The notes under the pieces: model-generated
The model's database searches: none
What the model was told of the DNA's origin: nothing
What the model saw: the letters and a program-made list of their open reading frames with translations, nothing else
Made by a program: the position numbers and the translations under genes
Shown: positions 24,315 to 34,016 of the stretch, piece by piece
How the letters are laid out: each line of letters begins with the position of its first letter
Position numbering within the stretch: the first letter of the stretch is position 1
Source of the DNA: a bacterium
GTDB lineage: Bacteria > Vulcanimicrobiota > Vulcanimicrobiia > Vulcanimicrobiales > Vulcanimicrobiaceae
Direction: 5' to 3'
DNA length: 64,000 nucleotides
Assembly: GCA_021832345.1 (NCBI GenBank)
Contig: JAKBKY010000004.1
Span: 1 to 64,000 of the forward strand

Positions 24315-26375
24315 TTACGGGCCGTTGACGATCAGCGTCACGGTTGACCCGGGCGCCAGCGTCGTCCCGACCTCAGGATCGGTCCCGACAACTTTGCCGT
24401 CGGCACCAACCTTGGTCGTATACTGCAAGGGCCCCGGCGTGTAACCTGCAGCCTGCAAGCGCGCCTGCGCATCTGCGACCGACATCCCTTCCGTGTCGGG
24501 AACTGCCCCCGGCACAGAGAGCACCACGCCGACGGTCGACCCGGTCGGAGCCTGCGTTCCACCCGCAGGCGTCTCGCCGACGATCGTCCCGTTCTCATCA
24601 GCCTGAACGCTGTAGGTCACGTCCGGAACGAAACCGGCTGCCGAGAGTGCGCCTAACGCCGAGTTCAACGGCCGCCCTCCCACGTCCGGGATCGTTGCCG
24701 GCGGTCCGGTCGCGGCGGCGCTGACCACGACGTGAACCGTCGTGCCGGAGCGCGAGACGGGTACTCCCGGCATGATATCCTGCGAGAGGATCGTTCCCGC
24801 AGGCGAGCCGGTGCTGGGCTGCTGCCCGGCGACCACCAGCGAAAAGCCGTCCTTCTGCGCCACACTCTGCGCCTTCGCAAGCGAGAGCTCCACCAGGTTC
24901 GGCATCAGCGTGGCCTTAGGGCCCTTGGAGACGACCAGCGTGATCGTCGTTCCCTGCGGAACCTGCGAACCTGGTTTAGGGGATTGATCGATGACGCTGC
25001 CCTTGGGCGCACTATCGTATCGTTGTACGACGCGGACTTTGAAGCGATCGTAGACGAGGTCCTTGGTCGCATCCGCGACGACGAAGCCGCGGACATCGCG
25101 CAACCCGACCAACGGTAGACCGTTACTCACCACCAGTTCAACCAAACTATTCGGCGCAATGACCCCCCCGGGTGCGGGATTCTGCCGTATGACTCGATTT
25201 GCAGGCACCGTATCACTCGCCGTGCGAATGAAGCGCGCGGAGAGTCCCGCATTGACGACCGCCTGCTGTGCCGCTACATCGGTCATCCCTGCATAGTTGC
25301 CGACGGTCACCCCGACGGCAGCGCTCGGAAACGAACGGCCGAAGATGACGTAACCGGCGATCATCGCTAACACTAATAAGGCCACGAGCCAACCGACAAA
25401 CCGGCTGCCGGCGCGACTACGCCGCTCTTCATCGTCGCCCAGCGACGTATAGCTGCGATCCGGTAATGGCGAACGTCGCGGTGGCGGCTGCGTAGGGTCG
25501 TGTCCCAGAAGGGGCGTCGGAGCATCGTCGCGCAGTGGAAACGCGGCTTGCGCCGGGCGTTCGCGCGCTTCACGAAGAGCCGATGCGACTTCGCTTGCGG
25601 ATTGAAACCGATGCCCGGGCAGCTTCTGCAGGAGCCGGTTGACGATGGCGGCGACCGCTGGGCTTACACCGCTCTCCGGGTCGATCCGCGGCACCGGATC
25701 GCCGATATGGCGCAAGGCCACGGTCACCGGCGATTCTCCCGTGTAGGGAAGCTGCCCGGTTAACATCTGATAGAGTACGATGCCGACACTGTAGAGGTCG
25801 GAGGCGTCGGTGAGTTCGTGCCCCTGCGCCTGCTCGGGCGAGGAGTAAAAGACGCTTCCCATCACCACGCCGGGCTTGGTAAGCGCCAACGTTTCCTGCG
25901 ACACGGCGCGAGCTATGCCGAAATCGGAGAGCTTGAGGACATCATCCTTGGTCACCAGAATATTGGCGGGCTTGATGTCTCGATGCAGCAGACCCGCACG
26001 GTGCGCGTACGCAAGCCCACTGCAAATCTGCGCCGCGTAGTCGATGGCAACAGGTTCAGGCAGCGCTCCCTGCGCGATGATCTCTGCTAACGACGAGCCG
26101 TCGATCAGCTCCATCACGATGTAGTAGGTCTCGCCCTGCCGGCCAACGTCATAGGTATTGACGATGTTGGGGTGCGAGAGTTTGGCCGCCGACTCCGCTT
26201 CTTGGTAGAAACGTCGTACAAACTCGGCATCCGCGGCGTACTGCTGGCGGAGTACCTTGACGGCAACGCGTCGCCGCAACACCGTATCGGTGCCGCTGTA
26301 GACGACCGCCATACCACCCTCGCCGAGCTTTCCGTCGAGGCGGTAGCGGTTGTTGAATATCTGTTGCTCGATCAA
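24315..26375 (-). CDS. Membrane Ser/Thr protein kinase with five PASTA domains (PrkC/PknB type)
   Basis: This kinase senses cell-wall fragments through external PASTA repeats and phosphorylates cytoplasmic targets in growth and division. It has 686 residues. The kinase domain (about 10-270) shows the glycine loop GEGGMAVVY, Lys40 in VAVKVL, the catalytic loop HRDIKPANIL (131-140) and DFG at 151-153. A basic juxtamembrane stretch leads to one transmembrane helix (about 328-348), then five PASTA repeats fill the extracellular part. Its ATG overlaps the stop of the PBP gene (ATGA). The pairing of a PASTA kinase with a transpeptidase mirrors the pbpA-pknB arrangement of actinobacteria and is unusual in a diderm with a secretin. 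Confidence 0.95.
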   Translation of the reverse strand: MIEQQIFNNRYRLDGKLGEGGMAVVYSGTDTVLRRRVAVKVLRQQYAADAEFVRRFYQEAESAAKLSHPNIVNTYDVGRQGETYYIVMELIDGSSLAEIIAQGALPEPVAIDYAAQICSGLAYAHRAGLLHRDIKPANILVTKDDVLKLSDFGIARAVSQETLALTKPGVVMGSVFYSSPEQAQGHELTDASDLYSVGIVLYQMLTGQLPYTGESPVTVALRHIGDPVPRIDPESGVSPAVAAIVNRLLQKLPGHRFQSASEVASALREARERPAQAAFPLRDDAPTPLLGHDPTQPPPRRSPLPDRSYTSLGDDEERRSRAGSRFVGWLVALLVLAMIAGYVIFGRSFPSAAVGVTVGNYAGMTDVAAQQAVVNAGLSARFIRTASDTVPANRVIRQNPAPGGVIAPNSLVELVVSNGLPLVGLRDVRGFVVADATKDLVYDRFKVRVVQRYDSAPKGSVIDQSPKPGSQVPQGTTITLVVSKGPKATLMPNLVELSLAKAQSVAQKDGFSLVVAGQQPSTGSPAGTILSQDIMPGVPVSRSGTTVHVVVSAAATGPPATIPDVGGRPLNSALGALSAAGFVPDVTYSVQADENGTIVGETPAGGTQAPTGSTVGVVLSVPGAVPDTEGMSVADAQARLQAAGYTPGPLQYTTKVGADGKVVGTDPEVGTTLAPGSTVTLIVNGP

Positions 26376-27778
26376 CTTCTCATACTCTGCAAAGCGATGC
26401 GCATCACATCACGCGCTATGGGCGCGGCTACCGCTGCCCCATATCCTGCATTTTCTACGACGATCGCAACCACCGCTTTCGGTGCCTGGGCCGGCGCAAA
26501 GCAGACGAACCAAGAATCGGCCACGCCGCGCGGGTTGGTTGCCGTTCCGGTCTTGCCGGCTACCAACACCCCAGGCAAGGCAGCGGAGGTTCCCGTGCCG
26601 TAGCGTACGACGGCCAGCATCATCTTCGTGACCTCGGCTGCCGTCTCCGCCGAAATCGGCGTGGACAGCGTCCCGCCGCTGTAGGTGCTGGCAACCGCTC
26701 CGGCACGCACGATTTGACGCACGATGTAGGGGCGCGGTTCCACGCCGCCATTGGCAACCGTGGCGGCAATCAAGGCCATCTGCAAGGGCGAAACGAGGAG
26801 CGCACCTTGCCCAAAGCCCATCTGGGCCAGCTCGCTCGGCGTGATGCTCGATTCCGGCGGATAGCGCGCGGGTTCGGTGGGGAGTTGGAAGTCGAGGGAC
26901 GAGCCGATCTGCCAGCGATGCAAGTAGCGATAGAACTCAGCTAGACCTAAACGCAGGGCAACCTGCGCGTAATCTACGTTTACCGAGAGCGCGAAGGCGC
27001 GGGTTAAGTCGCTGCGTCCGGTCACTTCGTGGCCGGCATTATGCAGGCGAAACTTCCCGATATAGTAGTATCCGGGGTCGTAGAAGGTCGAATGCAGCGT
27101 GACCGCACCGGTGTCTAACGCTGCACTTGAGGTAAAGATCTTAAACGTCGAGCCGGGCGGATAGAGGCCGTCGAGGGCGCGATCCAGCAGCGGCGCTTGC
27201 GAATCGTGGAGCAATCTTGGAAAGCTCGCGGCCAGCGTATTGGGATCGAAAGACGGAACGCTTGCGATAGCCAGCACCGCCCCAGTATGCGGATCGAGCA
27301 CGACGCCGGCCGCTCGCGCATGCGCCGCCAGCTCTGCATAGAGTTCGCGTTGGATGGCAGGGACAATCGTCGTGACGACATTGGCGCCACGTACGGCGGC
27401 GGTGCTACCCCGTAGAGCTGCCAGAAGGGCTTGCACCTGCGCAGCCGGGTCACCCGAGGTCGGGGCCGGCGAGAGCGCACGGTCGTAGGCAGCTTCAATG
27501 CCGCTGGTACCGTAGCGGACCGAATCGTAGCCGACGATCTGCGCGAGTTCGCGACCCAGTGGATAGACACGATGCGCGCCAACCGTCTTGGCGAGTACCG
27601 TCCCATCTGTGGCCAGGATGCTGCCACGGCGACGGTTGGGTAGCGCTCGACGCGGATTGCCCGGGTGTGCGGCGATCTGCGGACCGGCCACAAGCTGGAC
27701 GTAGGCTTGGCGAAGAATGAGCCCGATGAAGAGCAGGACGAAGAGCACCCACAGGCGCGCTATGGCGCGATTGATCAT
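26372..27778 (-). CDS. Class B penicillin-binding protein (peptidoglycan transpeptidase, PbpA/FtsI type)
   Basis: It cross-links peptidoglycan in the periplasm and is anchored by one N-terminal helix (residues about 9-26). The transpeptidase motifs are complete: nucleophile Ser210 in STFK, SVN at 265-267 and KTGT at 409-412. At 468 residues, with a short N-terminal region, it resembles mycobacterial PbpA more than a full FtsI with a large dimerisation domain. No rodA/ftsW gene lies next to it in the window. It is coupled to the PASTA kinase downstream and to an unknown gene upstream (27775-27778 overlap). Confidence 0.92.
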   Translation of the reverse strand: MINRAIARLWVLFVLLFIGLILRQAYVQLVAGPQIAAHPGNPRRALPNRRRGSILATDGTVLAKTVGAHRVYPLGRELAQIVGYDSVRYGTSGIEAAYDRALSPAPTSGDPAAQVQALLAALRGSTAAVRGANVVTTIVPAIQRELYAELAAHARAAGVVLDPHTGAVLAIASVPSFDPNTLAASFPRLLHDSQAPLLDRALDGLYPPGSTFKIFTSSAALDTGAVTLHSTFYDPGYYYIGKFRLHNAGHEVTGRSDLTRAFALSVNVDYAQVALRLGLAEFYRYLHRWQIGSSLDFQLPTEPARYPPESSITPSELAQMGFGQGALLVSPLQMALIAATVANGGVEPRPYIVRQIVRAGAVASTYSGGTLSTPISAETAAEVTKMMLAVVRYGTGTSAALPGVLVAGKTGTATNPRGVADSWFVCFAPAQAPKAVVAIVVENAGYGAAVAAPIARDVMRIALQSMRS

Positions 27779-28494
27779 CCTTGGCTCACCGGCGCGTCGC
27801 CGGCGACAAGCTCACGCAGAAGCGTATAGCCCCCTTCGGTGCGCACCGCCAGGTACGAGCGATCGGGGTCGGCCGCAAGCACGAGATTGACGGCTTGGCG
27901 AGCGACCGTCTCGTCGAGATCGCTGGTCGCCAGCACGGCAGCGACGTCTAACTCGGCCAGCAGCGGAGAAACGACATACGCGCAGGCCGGTAGTGTCTCG
28001 AAATGCCGCTCTTCGTACGGGCCGTTGCGCCACGGGCCGCGCGGGCCGAAGACTTGCGCATGGTAATCCCATGCACAGAGGCGGCGATCGCGCCAGACGA
28101 ACTCGTCGCTCACGCAGAGACGCCGACAGGCGGCACAGGCAACGAGGAGAGCCGAGGGTCGATCGAGCGCTTCGATGAGCTCGTCGGGAAGCTCGTCGAC
28201 GTTGAGCACCGCGCCGCTGGTCAGCCGGTCGGGAGCAGGTGCATGCCAACCGATCCGTGCCAACAGATCCATCGCGGACAGTGACGTGATGAATGCCTGG
28301 TCGACGTCGGCGGGGAAGGTCCGCTCCACCCATTCGAGGAGGTCACCGGGTGCGATGCCTACGTGCTTGTTGCCTTCCCCCAGCACCACGCCCATCGGCG
28401 TCACGGCAAGCGGAACGAGGTGCGCGGCAATCGTGCCCTTCTCAGGGCGAAAGTCGTGAACGAACGCCAGCGTGTTCGCGTCGCCCCCCACCAC
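27775..28494 (-). CDS. Conserved-looking protein of unknown function between carB and the PBP gene
   Basis: Using the GTG at 28492-28494, it encodes about 239 residues. The frame is open to 28635, but those extra codons overlap carB, and GGAGGA lies at 28509-28514, so initiation near 28490-28500 is likely; the exact start is uncertain. The N-terminal half reads like an alpha/beta domain (GTIAAHLVPLAVTPMGVVLG). Residues in the middle contain CAACRRLC followed by RDRRLCAWDYHAQVFGPRG, a possible zinc-binding cluster, and the C-terminus has YLAVRTEGGYTLLREL. No signal peptide or membrane segment is visible. I do not recognise the family. Its stop overlaps the PBP start, so it belongs to the envelope part of the operon. 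Confidence 0.65.
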   Translation of the reverse strand: MVGGDANTLAFVHDFRPEKGTIAAHLVPLAVTPMGVVLGEGNKHVGIAPGDLLEWVERTFPADVDQAFITSLSAMDLLARIGWHAPAPDRLTSGAVLNVDELPDELIEALDRPSALLVACAACRRLCVSDEFVWRDRRLCAWDYHAQVFGPRGPWRNGPYEERHFETLPACAYVVSPLLAELDVAAVLATSDLDETVARQAVNLVLAADPDRSYLAVRTEGGYTLLRELVAGDAPVSQG

Positions 28495-28523
28495 CAGGAC
28501 ACGCGGTTCCTCCGATGGGGTGT

Positions 28524-31500
28524 TCAGCGGCTGCCGACCCTGGACGCATGGTACGCTTGCAAGCTGCGGGGCGGCCCTGCCACGCTCTCGAGCGCTTCCG
28601 CGAGGGCTCTCGCCGTATCCAAACTGCTCAAACACGCAATGCTGGCTTCGACTGCGGCCCGCCGAATCTTGTATCCGTCGGAGACCTCGCGCGCTCCGAG
28701 GGCATCGTTGATGACCATATCCACCGCTCGCGCTGCGATCAGATCGACGATATGGGGCGAGCCTTGGGCGATCTTGCGTACGGACTCACAGACGATCCCG
28801 GCGGCTTCGAGTACCGCTTGGGTACCCGGCGTTGCAACCAACCGATGCCCAAGCGCAGCGTACCGCGCCAAGATCGGGACCGCAGATGCCTTCTCCTCGT
28901 CGGCAATCGACACGAGCACCCGGCCGCCGTCGCGCGGTAGACGAATACCGGCCCCAAGAAACCCCTTGCGCAGAGCGCCTGCAAATGTTGCATCGATGCC
29001 CAGCACCTCGCCCGTTGACTTCATCTCAGGCCCCAGGATCGTTTCAACGCCACGCATCTTGGAAAACGAGAAGACCGGGACTTTCACCACCACGAACGGC
29101 GCGCGTGGATGCAGGCCGACGCCATACTCCATATTGCGTAACCGTTCGCCCAGCGCCACCCTCGTTGCCGCCGCCACGATATTGATTCCCGTAGCCTTCT
29201 GGATGATGGGCACGGTACGAGAAGCCCGAGGATTGGCCTCAATGATATAGAGCGATCCCTCGTGGATCACGAACTGAATATTGATGAGGCCGCGGATCTT
29301 CAACTCACCGGCAATAGCGGTCGTCGTCTCTACGATTCGCGCTTCCATCTCGGCGTCGATGGTCTGCGTCGGATAGACGCTGATGGAATCGCCCGAATGG
29401 ATGCCGGCACGTTCGATGTGTTCGAAGATGCCCGGGATAAGGATGTCGGTGCCGTCGCAGACGGCATCCACCTCGACCTCGAGCCCTTTGAGATACTTAT
29501 CGACCAGCAGAGGTGCGTCGGGCACAATGGGCGGGGCCGACTCAGCATAGGACGCGAGTTGCCCCTCGTTGTAGACGATCTCCATCGCGCGGCCACCGAG
29601 CACAAACGAAGGGCGCACCAGGACTGGAAAGCCCAGTTCGCGCGCGATCACGCGGGCTTGACGAAAACTACGCGCCGCGCGACCTTGCGGGCGGGCCACC
29701 CCTAAGCGCGCGAGGGCAGCATCGAACTGCTCCCGGTTCTCGGCCATATCGAGACTCACACGATCGCTTCCAACGATACGCACACCTCGGCGGTCAAGCT
29801 CCGCCGCCAGATTGATTGCGGTCTGCCCACCGAAGGCCAGCATCACGCCGCGCGCCTTCGTACGGCGATAGATGGCTTCGACTTCGTCGGGTCCCGGCGG
29901 CTCAAAGACCAGCACATCGGAGATATCGAAGTCGGTGGAGACCGTCTCGGGATTGTTGTTCACGACGACCGGCGAGTAGCCGGCAGCTTTGAGGGCCCAA
30001 GCCGCATGCACACAGCTATAATCGAACTCGATTCCTTGCCCGATCCGAATTGGACCGCTGCCGACGACCACGACCGCCTCCCCTTCGGTAGGCCGCATCT
30101 CATCCTGCTCGCCACGCGAGATGTAGTAGTACGGCGACCGAGCCGGAAACTCCGCAGCCGCCGTATCGACCATACGAAACGCCGCCGCGGGGACCGACGG
30201 CTCCTCGACGCCTAGGGTGCGTAGTGCCGCCACCGAGTATCCGGCTTCGAACGCGGTGCGCACGTCCTCGGCCGCGCCGGCGCGGCGCAAGCGTTCCTCG
30301 AGGGCGACGAGCTGCGCAAGTTCGTGAAGCCAAAATCGATCGATGCCGGACGCCGCGCAAATCGCATCGATGCGCGCAGGCAGGCCCCCGCGCCGCAGAG
30401 ATTCGGCGACGGCAAAGAGCCGTTCGTGCGTAGGGCGAGTGATGACCTCGTCGAGCGCTGCATCGCTCCATTGAGCGAACCCGTGCCCCGTCAGGGTCTC
30501 CCGTGCCAGATCGAGTCCGCGCAACGCCTTCATGAGAGCCGCTTGAAACGTCCGCGCGATCCCCATCGCTTCGCCCGTCGACTTCATCTGGGTGCCCAGC
30601 CGTGTATCCGCCAAAGGGAACTTATCGAACGGCCAGCGGGGAATCTTCACGACCACGTAGTCCAGCGTCGGCTCGTAGGCCGCCGTCGTGACGCCGGTGA
30701 CGGGATTTGGAATACGATCGAGCGTCTGTCCCAAAGCGATCTTCGTGGAAATCTTGGCGATTGGATAGCCGGTGGCTTTGGATGCCAGCGCGGAGCTGCG
30801 CGAGACCCGCGGATTGACTTCAATGATCTGATACTCGTTGCGATGCGGATGAAGCGCAAACTGGATGTTGCATCCGCCTTGGACATTGAGCGCGCGAATG
30901 ACGTTGAGACTTGCGCTGCGAAGCATCTGATACTCAAGATCCGAGAGGGTCTGCGACGGTGCGACGACGATCGAATCGCCCGTATGCACCCCAACGGGAT
31001 CGATGTTCTCCATGTTGCAGACGACGATGCAGTTGCCGGCGCCGTCTCGTAGGACTTCATACTCGATCTCTTTCCAACCGAGCAATGAGGTCTCAAGCAA
31101 CACCTGACCGATGGGACTCGCATGCAACCCCTCGCCCAGGGCCTGGCGCAGCCCAGCTTCGTCATAGGCGATACCTCCACCGGTGCCGCCGAGAGTGTAC
31201 GCGGGCCGAACCACAAGCGGATAGCCGACACGCTCACCGAAAGCGACTCCCGCTTCGATCTGCGTGACGATCTCGCTTTCGGCGACGGGCTCGCCGATCT
31301 CCAGCATCTTCAGTTTGAACTTTTGGCGATCTTCGGCGAGCTTGATGGTCTCGACCGGCGTACCCAAGAGCCGGATACCATAGCGCTCCAGCACGCCGCG
31401 GTCATAGAGGTCAACCGCCAAATTGAGGCCGGTCTGGCCACCCAACGTCGGGAGCAGGGCATCGGGGCGTTCGGCCTCGATGATGGCCTGCAGCGACTCG

Positions 31501-31700
31501 AGGGTCAACGGTTCCAAATAGACTGCATCGGCGATCTCGGGATCGGTCATGATCGTCGCCGGATTGGAGTTGACGAGGACGACGCGGTGCCCTTCTTCCC
31601 TCAGGGCACGGCACGCTTGCACACCCGCATAGTCGAACTCCGCCGCCTGGCCGATGACGATCGGCCCGGAGCCGATGACGAGCACGTTCTGCGAGGGCAT
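28524..31700 (-). CDS. carB: Carbamoyl-phosphate synthase large subunit
   Basis: CarB makes carbamoyl phosphate from bicarbonate, ATP and ammonia supplied by CarA, feeding pyrimidine and arginine synthesis. It has 1058 residues with the internal duplication typical of the enzyme: LVIGSGPIVIGQAAEFDYAG at the start and VVVGSGPIRIGQGIEFDYSC near residue 545. Two ATP-grasp cores follow (PLVVRPAYTLGGTGGG and PVLVRPSFVLGGRAMEI), and the C-terminal MGS-like allosteric domain covers about the last 130 residues. The other pyrimidine genes, including carA, lie about 8.5 kb away across an accessory patch. Its start has no strong ribosome-binding site. About 180 bases upstream carry no gene I can support. 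Confidence 0.97.
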   Translation of the reverse strand: MPSQNVLVIGSGPIVIGQAAEFDYAGVQACRALREEGHRVVLVNSNPATIMTDPEIADAVYLEPLTLESLQAIIEAERPDALLPTLGGQTGLNLAVDLYDRGVLERYGIRLLGTPVETIKLAEDRQKFKLKMLEIGEPVAESEIVTQIEAGVAFGERVGYPLVVRPAYTLGGTGGGIAYDEAGLRQALGEGLHASPIGQVLLETSLLGWKEIEYEVLRDGAGNCIVVCNMENIDPVGVHTGDSIVVAPSQTLSDLEYQMLRSASLNVIRALNVQGGCNIQFALHPHRNEYQIIEVNPRVSRSSALASKATGYPIAKISTKIALGQTLDRIPNPVTGVTTAAYEPTLDYVVVKIPRWPFDKFPLADTRLGTQMKSTGEAMGIARTFQAALMKALRGLDLARETLTGHGFAQWSDAALDEVITRPTHERLFAVAESLRRGGLPARIDAICAASGIDRFWLHELAQLVALEERLRRAGAAEDVRTAFEAGYSVAALRTLGVEEPSVPAAAFRMVDTAAAEFPARSPYYYISRGEQDEMRPTEGEAVVVVGSGPIRIGQGIEFDYSCVHAAWALKAAGYSPVVVNNNPETVSTDFDISDVLVFEPPGPDEVEAIYRRTKARGVMLAFGGQTAINLAAELDRRGVRIVGSDRVSLDMAENREQFDAALARLGVARPQGRAARSFRQARVIARELGFPVLVRPSFVLGGRAMEIVYNEGQLASYAESAPPIVPDAPLLVDKYLKGLEVEVDAVCDGTDILIPGIFEHIERAGIHSGDSISVYPTQTIDAEMEARIVETTTAIAGELKIRGLINIQFVIHEGSLYIIEANPRASRTVPIIQKATGINIVAAATRVALGERLRNMEYGVGLHPRAPFVVVKVPVFSFSKMRGVETILGPEMKSTGEVLGIDATFAGALRKGFLGAGIRLPRDGGRVLVSIADEEKASAVPILARYAALGHRLVATPGTQAVLEAAGIVCESVRKIAQGSPHIVDLIAARAVDMVINDALGAREVSDGYKIRRAAVEASIACLSSLDTARALAEALESVAGPPRSLQAYHASRVGSR

Positions 31701-31879
31701 CTACGGAGCGCTAGGGTTGGCCGGGGTTGCGGCCTAGTCCTGGCCGGCGCCGCCTTCAGCACGTTACGACCGGAAGGAATTTGGGAGACGACGGGCTTGC
31801 CCTCGGGAGGCGCGGGATCAGCACGGATGACCGCTGGGCGAGGCGAAGTAGCGGCTCACACTTGCCGGGAGGCTATGCC

Positions 31880-32458
31880 ATGAAGATGGCGCTCTACACC
31901 TTCAACCGCACGCTCAGGGATTCGAGCGGAAACGGAAAAGCCATCGTGACCGCTCCGCTGAACATCAGCGTAGCGGCCTTGCCGCAAGTCACGTTCGGGG
32001 CCTGGGTCAAAGCCGTATCCCTCAGCAATCCGGAATACGGCATCATCTCCAACGACGACGGAAACTTCGACCGCTCGTTGGACATCGACAACAGAGATGC
32101 GGCCACCGGCGCAAACTGGTCGGCTTTCGTCGGCAACAACGTCGTCGGCAAGGTTCCTGCAGCCAAAGGCCGGTGGGTCTTCCTCGCCGTCAGCTTCGAT
32201 CAGAGTTCGAGCCCCGGCCGGTATGCATTGTACGTCAATGACGGATCGCGGACGACGGTGCTCAGGGGAGCCGACGCTTTCGACGGCAACAGCGTGACGT
32301 CGGGCGTGACGATAGGGCGCAACCACAGTTACGATCAGCCGTTCGACGGTGAAGTCGCCAACGCGTTCTTCTATCGCGGCATTCTCACCGGAGCGCAGAT
32401 AAAAAAGATCATCGCAAAGGGCCCATCGGCCATACCAGGATACCGGAAACTCCGCTGA
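31880..32458 (+). CDS. LamG/concanavalin-like domain protein, possibly a fragment
   Basis: With the ATG at 31880 (GGGAGG seven bases upstream) it encodes 192 residues. The sequence has the pattern of a LamG-3 jelly-roll domain: LYTFNRTLRDSSGNGK at the start, VTFGAWVKA, KGRWVFLAVSFDQ, RYALYVNDG, then FDGEVANAFFYRGILTGAQI. Such domains bind carbohydrate or other ligands, usually in secreted proteins. No signal peptide is present, and the domain seems to begin almost at its first strand, so the gene may have lost its 5' part. About 140 bases after the stop contain nothing recognisable. The surroundings are full of remnants, which fits a decaying gene. Confidence 0.6.
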   Translation: MKMALYTFNRTLRDSSGNGKAIVTAPLNISVAALPQVTFGAWVKAVSLSNPEYGIISNDDGNFDRSLDIDNRDAATGANWSAFVGNNVVGKVPAAKGRWVFLAVSFDQSSSPGRYALYVNDGSRTTVLRGADAFDGNSVTSGVTIGRNHSYDQPFDGEVANAFFYRGILTGAQIKKIIAKGPSAIPGYRKLR

Positions 32459-32599
32459 GCGCATTCGTCAAGCAAGACGATTCGCTCGACCTCGTACTCC
32501 GCGGAAACCGAACTCGTTTGATGCACCAGCTCGGGCGCACGAGCTACGACGTTAACCTCACCAAAGGCAACCTGACGTCAAGAATCCGGGATTCTCTCA

Positions 32600-32953
32600 T
32601 CAGCCGCCTCTGCTGCGTTGCAGCAACAACCAAATGAGCAGCACAAGAGCCAACGCAAGCGCGAGGATGTCTGTAACGTACGACGGCAAGGCGATGACCG
32701 CCCCAACCCCAACGAGGCTGCCCGCCGCCATGAACAAAGCCCCACGAAGAGTGCGCCAGCTACGTGGGCGAATCGAGAGATACCCATAGACGCTAACCAC
32801 AACAAATACAAGTACGGCTGCGGCGACCGGGACCAGCGGTCTCGTGCTCTTCAGGGACCCTAGCGTGAGCACCACCGCGAAGCCCACGAGGAAGATCGCG
32901 AGCAGGCGCCGGTGTAAAACTCGCTTCCCCGGCTCCCGTTGGAACAGGTACAT
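32600..32953 (-). CDS. Small integral membrane protein of unknown function
   Basis: It encodes about 117 residues with three to four hydrophobic helices, for example LLAIFLVGFAVVLTLG and VPVAAAVLVFVVVSVYGYL, then GALFMAAGSLVGVGAV and ILALALALVLLIWLLL. Positively charged residues between helices (RPRSWRTLR) suggest a defined topology. The ATG at 32951-32953 is preceded by a GTG in frame; an AGAAG sequence just upstream is a weak ribosome-binding site. No family is recognised. It stands alone between the LamG gene and the IS element. Confidence 0.6.
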   Translation of the reverse strand: MYLFQREPGKRVLHRRLLAIFLVGFAVVLTLGSLKSTRPLVPVAAAVLVFVVVSVYGYLSIRPRSWRTLRGALFMAAGSLVGVGAVIALPSYVTDILALALALVLLIWLLLQRSRGG

Positions 32954-33050
32954 CACTTCTTACCGTCCGAAGCTCTGCTTATAGCGGTACGTCCTGGCAA
33001 TACGCATCCAGCAACTGTTGTATCAACGTCTGCAACTGCGACAACTGAGT

Positions 33051-33080
33051 TGACAGTCTAAGCTGTCGAAATCCCCTTGC
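33051..33080. repeat. IS3 left terminal inverted repeat
   Basis: It begins TGACAGTCTA and matches the complement of 34408-34437 at 22 of 30 positions. It defines the left end of the element. Confidence 0.75.
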
Positions 33081-33279
33081 TTCGCTGCCACCGGCAGCGT
33101 TCGGTTAGGTTATCTCGGTTCGGCGCTACGCGCCGGTGGGTCGTGCTTCGTTTGTCGCAATCGCCCGACCTTCTGGGTCATCCGATTGCTCCAAGTCGCG
33201 TCCTGCGGCTTTATTTCGGTTCGCTTTTGGCCGGAAAGGCCGCTCTGAGCGTCGCAGGCGGTCTTTCGCATCAAGCTGC

Positions 33280-34016
33280 TCATGCCGCTCTCCCGAACGC
33301 GGCTTGCTCTCCGAGCAGGAGCGCACGCTGTTCCGCCGGCGTCCGCCAGTTCAACGCTTCATGCGGGCGTTCGGTGTTGTAGAAGACGCGCCACCGCTCG
33401 GCCGCGGTTCTGATCTCAGCATCGTTTGGATCACCCGCTCGGCAACAGCGTTGCCGGTTGGGCGACCGACCGGGGAAAACGTGTGATTGACCTTCCACTG
33501 GTCGCAGAGCTGCTCGCAATCCGCTCCGGTGTACACCGAACCGTGGTCGCTGCGTAGCTCGAAGTCGTCGGGAACGATCGCGGGTTCACCAAACGTCACC
33601 TGCAGCGAAGCTTCGAGCGGCTTGAGAATCGTCGGCGCGTCCTGCGCCTTGGTTACGCCGATCTCGAAGACTGTGCGGCGGCCGTTATCGATGACCGGCG
33701 TGACCGCCACCCAACCGTCCTTGCGGCTCCACACCGTCGTCATATCCGTGCTCCAGCGCCGATTGGGCATCGGGACGACCACGGTACCGCGACGCGGTTC
33801 GCAGCGCCGAGCATTGGGCGCGAATGTCAATTGCGCCTCGTGCATGAGCTTCCAGACCCGCCGGCGGGCGACGAAGATCGCGCGGCGTCGCAACATCGCC
33901 CACACCTTGCGATGCCCCCACGCCGCATGCTCCGTCGCAATCGTTCGGATCTCCGTCAACAGTCGCTCGTCCGAGATCGATGTGGGCCTGCGCGATACCC
34001 GCCGACGTCCGCAAGC
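33280..34016 (-). pseudogene. IS3-family orfB (DDE transposase), frameshifted
   Basis: The integrase core is visible: the HTH_21-like lead-in EHAAWGHRKVWAMLRRR, the first Asp in NRRWSTDMTTVW, the second Asp in LRSDHGSVYTG and the Glu in NAVAERVIQTM. Right after that Glu helix (near 33430) the frame breaks. The expected C-terminus continues in another frame as RWRVFYNTERPHEALNW, ending with a stop at 33280, and some 15-25 residues normally found between these blocks are missing. The product cannot be a complete transposase. Confidence 0.82.
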
